Part shown: in pieces, positions 42,109 through 46,934 of the stretch
Layout: each line of letters opens with the position of its first letter
How positions within the stretch are numbered: the stretch's first letter is position 1
NCBI RefSeq assembly: GCF_900103195.1
Contig: NZ_FMWU01000040.1
Location: 1 to 46,934, forward strand
Length of the DNA: 46,934 bases
From: Methylobacterium sp. UNC378MF
GTDB lineage: Bacteria > Pseudomonadota > Alphaproteobacteria > Rhizobiales > Beijerinckiaceae
Direction of reading: 5' to 3'
Position numbers and translations under genes: made by a program
The notes under the pieces: generated by a model
Databases searched by the model: none
What the model was told of the DNA's origin: nothing
What the model saw: the letters and a program-made list of their open reading frames with translations, nothing else

Positions 42109-42657
42109 TTAGCCGCGACCCTTGGGCTCCGGAAAGCGCCGGGCAAACCAGTCGCGCAGGATCTGCCGCTCGTAATACAGGCCGCCGGTGGAGAAGCGGG
42201 GATTGGATGTCAGCAGGAAGTTGATATCCGTCACCGTGTCCTCGCCCTGCGCGACGAGACGTCCGGTCCGGCTCAGGCTGTAGGCGAGACGGATCCGCGG
42301 CGGCGTCGCGTCCGTCACGACCCGCACGCCCGTCGGGGCTGCGAAGCCGGGGCGGTCGAAGCCGGCGAGATCGACGTCGAGCACTGTAATGTCGAGGCGC
42401 TCATCCGGGCGGAGCCGTGCCGTGCCGAGATCCTGGAAGATCCGCGTCAGCTCGGCGAGGGTGAGCCGGAGCGGCTGCCCGGAGCCGAACCGGTTCTCGG
42501 CATCGGTGAACCGGTCCGGCGCAGCATAGCGGACGTGGACCCGTGCCTGGATTTGGGCCGGGACTTGGGCCGGGACTTGGGCGGAGGCCGACCCGGCCAT
42601 CGATAGCGCGGCCATGACCGCGAGGGCGGCCAAGCCGCCGGCGAGACGCGTGCGCAT
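42109..42657 (-). CDS. Exported DUF3016-family protein
   Basis: 182 residues from ATG 42657 with AAGGAG upstream. The signal peptide ends SASAQ; a short duplicated VPAQVPAQ stretch follows. The DUF3016 pattern is visible: VHVRYAAPDRFTDAENRFG, LAELTRIFQDLGTARLRPDERLDITVLDVDLAGFDRP, then a C-terminal DWFARRFP. Members are exported proteins of unknown function, about this length. It converges on the gene ending at 42024. Confidence 0.75.
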   Translation of the reverse strand: MRTRLAGGLAALAVMAALSMAGSASAQVPAQVPAQIQARVHVRYAAPDRFTDAENRFGSGQPLRLTLAELTRIFQDLGTARLRPDERLDITVLDVDLAGFDRPGFAAPTGVRVVTDATPPRIRLAYSLSRTGRLVAQGEDTVTDINFLLTSNPRFSTGGLYYERQILRDWFARRFPEPKGRG

Positions 42658-42844
42658 ATCCAACTCCTTGCCGCCCGACCCCGGCATGCCTGTCGGGTGG
42701 AACCGCCCGGTCGAAGGCCCGTATCCCGCACCGCCGCGCATGGCCGGCTGCGACCGAATGGCTCCCGGCCGTTCATAGTCTCGCCGTGTTCCGGGCGCCT
42801 CGTATCGCACCCGGCCCGAGGGACGAGCCGGTCATGGGAGTCCG

Positions 42845-42979
42845 ATGCGCATGATGAACTCTGTTCTGGCGCTTCTTACCGTCGTGGCGGTTCTGCTGGT
42901 CACGGCGCTGATCAAGCTGCCGCTCCTGCCGTTCCGCCTTGTGGGCCGTCTCCTGCGGAGCCGCCCGGCGGCGGCCTGA
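42845..42979 (+). CDS. 44-residue single-TM microprotein
   Basis: ATG 42845, with GGGAG 5 bases upstream. The product starts MRMMNSVLALL, has one long hydrophobic helix (about residues 6-30) and a basic C-terminus (FRLVGRLLRSRPAAA). It stops at 42979, 10 bases before the convergent gene end at 42989. Divergent from the DUF3016 gene. Predicted inner-membrane microprotein; no family recognised. Confidence 0.55.
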   Translation: MRMMNSVLALLTVVAVLLVTALIKLPLLPFRLVGRLLRSRPAAA

Positions 42980-42988
42980 CCGCGCCGC

Positions 42989-43267
42989 TCAGGCCACCGC
43001 GTCGATGATGAATTCCATCCCGCGACCCGGCCCCTGATCGGAATAATCGACGAGCGCCAAGCCACGCTCGGCCAGGGTTGCCTCGACGGTGTCCCGCTCC
43101 TTCCGCACCATCTGGCCGACCGCCAGAGGGGTCAGCCGGGGACTTGCGCGCCGCACTTGGTCGACTCCGATACTCGCGGGCAGGCCCGCGCCCTCCGCGA
43201 TGCGAGCGAGGGCGAGCCCCAGATCCCGCGCCTTGGTCTCCGCGGCGGATTTCGGCTTGAAGGCCAT
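42989..43267 (-). CDS. Hypothetical protein, 92 residues
   Basis: ATG 43267 with AAGGAGAAGCAG directly upstream. A soluble, mostly helical protein: AFKPKSAAETKARDLGLALARIAEGAGLP, LTPLAVGQMVRKERDTVEATLAERG, ending GMEFIIDAVA. No family recognised. It follows the DUF6894 gene by 29 bases on the same strand and may be co-transcribed with it. Confidence 0.6.
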   Translation of the reverse strand: MAFKPKSAAETKARDLGLALARIAEGAGLPASIGVDQVRRASPRLTPLAVGQMVRKERDTVEATLAERGLALVDYSDQGPGRGMEFIIDAVA

Positions 43268-43296
43268 CTGCTTCTCCTTGTGCACGACCGCCCGCC

Positions 43297-43578
43297 TCAG
43301 GCGGCCTCCCGGTCGACGCTCACATCGGGAAAGGCCCGGATCCAGACCCGGCGCCCCTTGGCGTCGTAGACCTCGACCTGCCAGTCCGACCAATCGAACC
43401 GCTCCACGACCCGCTCCATCAGAGCGAGCGCGACGCCGTCGGCATGGGCCCGCATCTGACCCGCATTCGGAAACCGTCTGCCGCGCAGATCGGTCACCAG
43501 TTCGTGGCCGTCCGTGCAGTGGAAGCGGTAAAGGCGCGTCGGTGTTGAGGGTCTCTCGATCAATCCACAGCGCTCCAC
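43297..43578 (-). CDS. DUF6894-like small protein
   Basis: 93 residues with the YRFHCTDGHELVTDLRGRRFPNAGQMRAHA pattern of the DUF6894 group (a short beta-rich module found in many copies in Methylobacterium), followed by a helix and DWQVEVYDAKGRRVWIRAFPDV. Soluble; function unknown. Start at ATG 43578; a start nearer RLYRFHC cannot be excluded. Confidence 0.7.
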   Translation of the reverse strand: MERCGLIERPSTPTRLYRFHCTDGHELVTDLRGRRFPNAGQMRAHADGVALALMERVVERFDWSDWQVEVYDAKGRRVWIRAFPDVSVDREAA

Positions 43579-43942
43579 GGCGATCCGCTTCGTTCATGAT
43601 ATGTTCTAGATGAACTCGGATCGCAATGCATCCGGATCTCGAGACGCCCCCTGCGGAGATTCGCCTCAGGGCCGCCGAAGCGACCGCTGTCGCCCGGCCG
43701 CGAACGGCGACACGCGCGCACGTCCGCATCGCGGCCGTCACGGAGATACGGACTGACGTCGGCACGGTGGCGCAGCGCCTCACCCCGCAAGGCAGCCTGG
43801 CATCTCCGGACTATGTGCCCGGGACTGGACGGAAGCGGGCCCCGTCCGGGGCGCCGCGCCGGATCGAGGCCCCTCGCGCAGGTGGATGACGCCCGGAGAG
43901 CCGGAACCATCGCCGCCTGGACGGCGATGGTTCCGGCGGGGA
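43579..43942. other. Intergenic region between MucR-like and DUF6894 genes
   Basis: About 364 bases. It contains the strong hairpin at 43901-43936 (separate entry) close to the end of the mucR-like gene. A short plus-strand frame (43626-43889) is low-complexity and not supported. Confidence 0.45.
43901..43936 (-). terminator. Terminator-like hairpin after the mucR-like gene
   Basis: CCGGAACCATCGCCG (43901-43915) and CGGCGATGGTTCCGG (43922-43936) form a perfect 15-bp stem with a 6-base loop, 6 bases past the stop of the mucR-like gene. Read on the minus strand it is followed by CTCTCC, only a weak T-run. Confidence 0.75.
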
Positions 43943-44401
43943 TCAGCGATCCGCGCCGCCGCGGCGGGCCATGGCGCCGGGCTGACCCAGACCGATCGCC
44001 TTGGCGAGGGCGGAGCGCTGCTCGGCATAGCCTGGGGCGACCATCGGATAATCAGCCGGCAGGCCGTAACTGTCGCGATAGCTGCGCGGATCGAGGCCAT
44101 GGCTGGCCAGGTGACGCTTCAGGGTCTTGTAGATCTTGCCGTCGATGAAGCTGACGATCCCCTCATGGCGGACCGACTTGCGGATCTGGGTCGCGCTCGG
44201 CTTCTCGACGTCGGCCTGTGGGGCCGCTCCGGTCTCCGCCGCCAGGCTCCCGGCGACGAGCCCGCTGATCGCGCCGTGCACCCGCGTGATCAGCGCCGGC
44301 AGCTCCGAGGCGGGCACCGGATTGTTCGACACGTAGGCGGCAACAAGCTCGGCGGTCATCACGGCCAAGGTGTCGGATACCTCATCGAAGGTTTCGGTCA
44401 T
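43943..44401 (-). CDS. MucR/Ros-family regulator without zinc-finger cysteines
   Basis: 152 residues. The N-terminus matches MucR (FDEVSDTLAVMTAELVAAYVSNNPVPASELPALITRVHGAI), and the C-terminus has the Ros/MucR block KPSATQIRKSVRHEGIVSFIDGKIYKTLKRHLASHGLDPRSYRDSYGLPADYPMVAPGYAEQRSALAKAIGLG. The histidines (RHLASH) are kept, but both cysteines of the Ros finger are replaced (IVSFIDG where others have C-x-x-C/D-G). DNA binding may be metal-independent. MucR proteins are global regulators of surface and symbiosis genes in Rhizobiales. Confidence 0.9.
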   Translation of the reverse strand: MTETFDEVSDTLAVMTAELVAAYVSNNPVPASELPALITRVHGAISGLVAGSLAAETGAAPQADVEKPSATQIRKSVRHEGIVSFIDGKIYKTLKRHLASHGLDPRSYRDSYGLPADYPMVAPGYAEQRSALAKAIGLGQPGAMARRGGADR

Positions 44402-44779
44402 GGTCGGACTTTCAGAGAGCGATTTACCTGCAGATCGTTTGGGCTTAATAAGGGTTTAAACAAAGTAAATATGAAACGAAGACTCAACGAATATCTCCAA
44501 ATTTTCTCGCGCCAGGCGGCAGCCGACAGGGGATAAATCTGCCTCCATCCGTGCAGCCGGACGACGATTGACCACTCACCGTCGAAGATCGCTGGGGATC
44601 CTTGAGGATTTCTGCCGCCATCGCGCGCGTGGCGGAGCGCAATCGGACGCGCCACGGGTACGACAGCACCGGGTCCGTCCCGGTGATCGCCATCGGGCGC
44701 CTGCGAGGCTCGTGCGTTGCGCAGCGAAAGGGACGGCCGCGCGGCGGGCTGCGACGACCGGGAACGGAGCCTGAGCGGC
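44402..44779. other. AT-rich upstream region of the mucR-like gene
   Basis: The part at about 44430-44510 is much richer in A+T than the surroundings (for example TTAATAAGGGTTTAAACAAA from 44446) and contains a GTTTAAAC palindrome (44454-44461). It probably holds the mucR-like promoter. No gene is supported in the rest. Confidence 0.5.
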
Positions 44780-45004
44780 TCAGCCGGCCCCGTACCCGCC
44801 CTTCCGGTTATCCGGCTGCGGCGCAGGCGGCCGGCTGTCGTAGCCGCCGCTCTCGGGCGCTTCGTCGGATCCTGGATTCACCGGACCGGGTGCGTGCGGA
44901 CCGCTGCCGCCGGACGTGGGATCAGACTGCTTCGCCGGGCTGGCCGGCCGGTCCGGTGGGAGCGTTCCGAGCGCTTCGCGTGCAGCGTCGACATCCTGTC
45001 CCAT
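44780..45004 (-). CDS. Small disordered hypothetical protein, 74 residues
   Basis: ATG 45004 with GGGGGGA just upstream (a TTG at 45016 is also in frame). Sequence is Pro/Gly/Ser/Asp rich (SDPTSGGSGPHAPGPVNPGSDEAPESGG) and acidic, so probably disordered. No family is recognised. The opposite strand also has long open frames here, so the assignment is tentative. Confidence 0.4.
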   Translation of the reverse strand: MGQDVDAAREALGTLPPDRPASPAKQSDPTSGGSGPHAPGPVNPGSDEAPESGGYDSRPPAPQPDNRKGGYGAG

Positions 45005-45115
45005 GCATCCCCCCAACAGCCGTGCAGATCTTCGTGCAGGGCCAAGGCGGAAGGCGGCCGCATGTTCCCCGGATGGTCGCGTGGCCGGGCGCGGCCTCCG
45101 GTCACCCGGATCCGG

Positions 45116-45310
45116 TCAGCACCGGCCGACCGGTCGTCGGCGGTGCGGCCGAGGCTCATCGACGGCCTGTCGGCCGCGGCTCAGGAGATCGAACGGCGCC
45201 CCCTTGCTGGCGAGGACATGGCGGCGGGCCTCGCTTACTTCCCTGATGTCGCGGATGAAGCCGCGTGCACGGATCGGCCGGCCGATCGGGCCTGAGGTAC
45301 CGATCGACAC
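45116..45310 (-). pseudogene. Possible remnant of a PAS/PAC sensor gene
   Basis: A 64-codon minus-strand frame contains GRPIRARGFIRDIREVSEARRH, which resembles the PAC end of PAS domains in sensor proteins (pattern G-x-P-x-R-x-RGFxRDITERK). No kinase or upstream PAS sequence is attached. It might be a decayed fragment or chance; a plus-strand frame covers the same bases. Confidence 0.25.
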
Positions 45311-45322
45311 GTCACCGCGGCC

Positions 45323-45472
45323 TCATTTCCGCTGCCCGGTCGGATTGGGCGTCGCCGACGTGTCCGGCGCGACCGCCGGATTGATGGGCGTGACCTTCGA
45401 CCACGTGGCCGCGATTGCCACGATGGCGAGCAGCAGGGCGACGAAGATGCCGATGAGGGTGAGGCGCTTCAT
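45323..45472 (-). CDS. 49-residue single-TM microprotein
   Basis: ATG 45472. The product opens MKRLTLIGIFVALLLAIVAI, a membrane anchor or uncleaved signal, followed by ATWSKVTPINPAVAPDTSATPNPTGQ, a Pro/Thr-rich tail probably in the periplasm. Longer in-frame extension upstream lacks coding character. No family recognised. Confidence 0.5.
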   Translation of the reverse strand: MKRLTLIGIFVALLLAIVAIAATWSKVTPINPAVAPDTSATPNPTGQRK

Positions 45473-45595
45473 GGGGGCGGTCTGGGACTTCCGAGCGGAG
45501 GGAGCTGAGGGCTGGGAACGGCCGGGGCGACCGTTCGATCCCGCCCAAGGCAGGATCCCCGACGGGGCGCGCCGATCCACGTGGCTCCGGCCGCT

Positions 45596-46165
45596 CTACG
45601 GCCCGTCCGGACGGAGGCGGGTCAAGGCCGCCGCTGCGTGTCGCGCCAGCCCTTCGAGCCGGCGCACAGTCCCGTCATCCGGGATGACCGAGGCACACCA
45701 ATAGGCACCGAGTGCGGCGACCGGCTCAGGCGAACCGACCGGCACCATCACGAGGCTGCGCATCGAGGTCAGGCGGTAGAGGGCAATCGGCACCCGGGGA
45801 TCACATTCAATGTCCGGCACGACGATGGTCTCGTCGTCGAGCATCGCCCGCCCCGAAATGCAGGTCGTCAGTGGAAACCGGCGGCCGCGCCACAGCGGCT
45901 CGATGGCATCCTCGGCGGCGTAGAATGAGGCGTCGCCCTCCCGCAGCACCACGGCGATCCCGTCGGAACCGGCGATCTCCCGTGCGGTCTCCCGAAGGAT
46001 CATGACGATGTCCGCGAGGGAACGGGCGATCGCCAAACGGCAGGATGCCCGAACCAGACCCGCGGCGGGATCCAGGGAGAGTTCAGCCATACGAGGCGCG
46101 TCGCGCGAGCACTCCGAATTCAGGCGATGCCACATTGCCAGCGGCGTCGCCTCGGGGTCCGGCAT
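45596..46165 (-). CDS. GAF-domain protein
   Basis: 189 residues from ATG 46165; an ATG at 46090 is an alternative. One GAF domain covers residues 40-185: IVMILRETAREIAGSDGIAVVLREGDASFYAAED, RRFPLTTCISGRAMLDDETIVVPDI, ALYRLTSMRSLVMVPVGSPEPVAALGAYW. This arrangement (start of the domain, CISG-x-A and the MVPV strand) is that of GAF modules preceding kinases or GGDEF domains, but no output domain follows. It may act through protein contacts. The ligand is unknown. Confidence 0.8.
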   Translation of the reverse strand: MPDPEATPLAMWHRLNSECSRDAPRMAELSLDPAAGLVRASCRLAIARSLADIVMILRETAREIAGSDGIAVVLREGDASFYAAEDAIEPLWRGRRFPLTTCISGRAMLDDETIVVPDIECDPRVPIALYRLTSMRSLVMVPVGSPEPVAALGAYWCASVIPDDGTVRRLEGLARHAAAALTRLRPDGP

Positions 46166-46513
46166 CCCCTGGAACCTGCCACTGTCCCAAGCCTGACCAC
46201 AGCGGACATAGCCAGCAACAACCTGGATCAAGCGTTTCGCTGCAGGGGATCGGGCCGGGATCGCGCGCCCACGTGCAGAAGAGCTGGAGAAGGGCGCACG
46301 TATTGGTGATCGCAGCGCAACGACCCGCAGACGTCTCGGAATAGTTCCCGACCGCGCAATCACAACGCTGCGATGATGTGCTCCAGCGCACCTTCCAGAT
46401 CATCGGCTCGGGACCACCGCCGACGCTGTTGCAACAATGCACTATCGCACCCGCACATCCTGACGTCCTGTCCGCCCCGCACACATCCCGTCTAACGGGA
46501 GACAGAGGACCAG
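46166..46513. other. Upstream region of the porin gene
   Basis: 348 bases with no gene supported. A short palindrome TGTTGCAACA lies at 46427-46436, about 80 bases before the porin ATG, and AGACAGAGGA at 46500-46509 is the porin ribosome site. The promoters of the porin and GAF genes should be here. Confidence 0.45.
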
Positions 46514-46934
46514 ATGATCAAGAAGCTTCTTCTCGCGAGCGCCGCCACGGCCCTCCTGACCGGCGCCGCCTCGGCCGCCGACCTTCCGCGCCGCGCTGCT
46601 CCGCCGCCGGTCTTCACCCCCGTCCCGGTCTTCACCTGGACCGGCGCCTATTTCGGTATCAACGCCGGCTACGCCTTCGACGCCAGCGACCGCAACACCG
46701 GCAACACCTTCGCGGTGCCCGGCCCCTACGGCGCCCCCGGCACCGTCGCCTCCTTCCGCAACCGCAGCCAGGACGGCTTCTCCGGCGGTGGCCAGATCGG
46801 CTACAACTACCAGTTCACCCCGGGCTCGGGTGTCGTGATCGGCTTCGAGGCCGACGCCCAGTACCTCGACTTCGGCCGCAACCGGAACAACGCCTTCGTC
46901 TCCGGCGCCGTCGCCCCCGGCTACTACCTCACCG
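46514..46934 (+). CDS. Outer-membrane beta-barrel porin, Omp25/31-like (3' end outside window)
   Basis: Open from ATG 46514 to the window end, 140 codons seen. The signal peptide (MIKKLLLASAATALLTGAASA) is followed by ADLPRRAAPPPVFTPVPVFTWTGAYFGINAGYAF, the standard start of Omp25/Omp31-type outer-membrane proteins of Rhizobiales. Alternating beta strands follow, with GGGQIGYNYQF and VVIGFEADAQYLDF. Predicted eight-stranded barrel in the outer membrane. Confidence 0.92.
   Translation, partial: MIKKLLLASAATALLTGAASAADLPRRAAPPPVFTPVPVFTWTGAYFGINAGYAFDASDRNTGNTFAVPGPYGAPGTVASFRNRSQDGFSGGGQIGYNYQFTPGSGVVIGFEADAQYLDFGRNRNNAFVSGAVAPGYYLT

Noticed and set aside
43626..43889. Plus-strand 87-codon frame
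   Set aside because: Low-complexity Arg/Ala/Thr sequence without ribosome site, ending next to the hairpin; not supportable.
45062..45295. Plus-strand frame with a helix-like end (LIDGLSAAAQEIERRPLAGEDMA)
   Set aside because: Only the last third looks protein-like and a minus-strand frame competes; no ribosome site or family, so left out.
1..46934. tRNA, rRNA, CRISPR array or prophage
   Set aside because: No cloverleaf, rRNA-like stretch, regularly spaced repeat array or phage structural gene was seen by eye.

Overview
The window is GC-rich chromosomal DNA from a pink-pigmented methylotroph of the Methylobacterium/Methylorubrum type (Alphaproteobacteria). The main evidence is a complete, collinear methanol-oxidation operon (mxaFJGIRSACKLDEHB) whose large subunit has the calcium-type MxaF active site. 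MucR/Ros-type and HWE-kinase regulators, a DUF6894 protein and an Omp25/31-like porin agree with this.

Layout. 1-340: the 3' end of an IS630-type element. 0.5-4.1 kb: a PAS-GGDEF-EAL cyclic-di-GMP enzyme and small exported or membrane proteins. 4.1-16.6 kb (minus strand): the mxa operon, transcribed from a promoter near 16.8 kb. It begins with mxaF (MDH large subunit), mxaJ, mxaG (cytochrome cL) and mxaI (small subunit). The assembly and calcium-insertion genes mxaRSACKLD follow, then mxaE, mxaH and the response-regulator gene mxaB, mostly with 4-bp overlaps or gaps of a few bases. A perfect 12-bp hairpin and four 14-bp tandem repeats lie between mxaF and mxaJ.

17.0-24.5 kb (plus strand): a trypsin-like protease divergent from mxaF, a cytochrome P450 overlapping a membrane-bound GGDEF-EAL protein, a D-2-hydroxyacid dehydrogenase, and a SorAB-type sulfite dehydrogenase (Tat-exported molybdoenzyme plus monohaem cytochrome c). 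24.5-29.3 kb (minus): a small membrane protein, a tandem-fused DUF606 (YdcZ-like) transporter, an ArsB/SLC13-type permease, a calcineurin-like phosphoesterase and a small unknown protein.

29.6-36.4 kb (plus): after a 17-bp perfect hairpin comes a compact cluster of a MetQ-MetN-MetI ABC importer, two tandem SfnB-type flavin oxidoreductases and a DmoA/DszA-type FMN monooxygenase. I read it as a system for importing an organosulfur compound and releasing its sulfur. It converges, with a 13-bp overlap, on an AraC regulator gene and a protein built like a bacterial ionotropic glutamate receptor (binding lobe, TM, pore-like loop, TM, binding lobe).

38.6-46.9 kb: mostly small genes and signalling. 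There is a near-perfect parS-like ParB site in a non-coding gap, an HWE histidine kinase with a stand-alone receiver, a DUF3016 protein, a DUF6894 protein, a MucR-family regulator lacking the zinc-finger cysteines, a GAF protein, several single-TM microproteins, and the start of an outer-membrane porin cut by the window edge. I found no tRNA, rRNA or CRISPR array. Assignments rest on reading translated motifs; no database search was possible.
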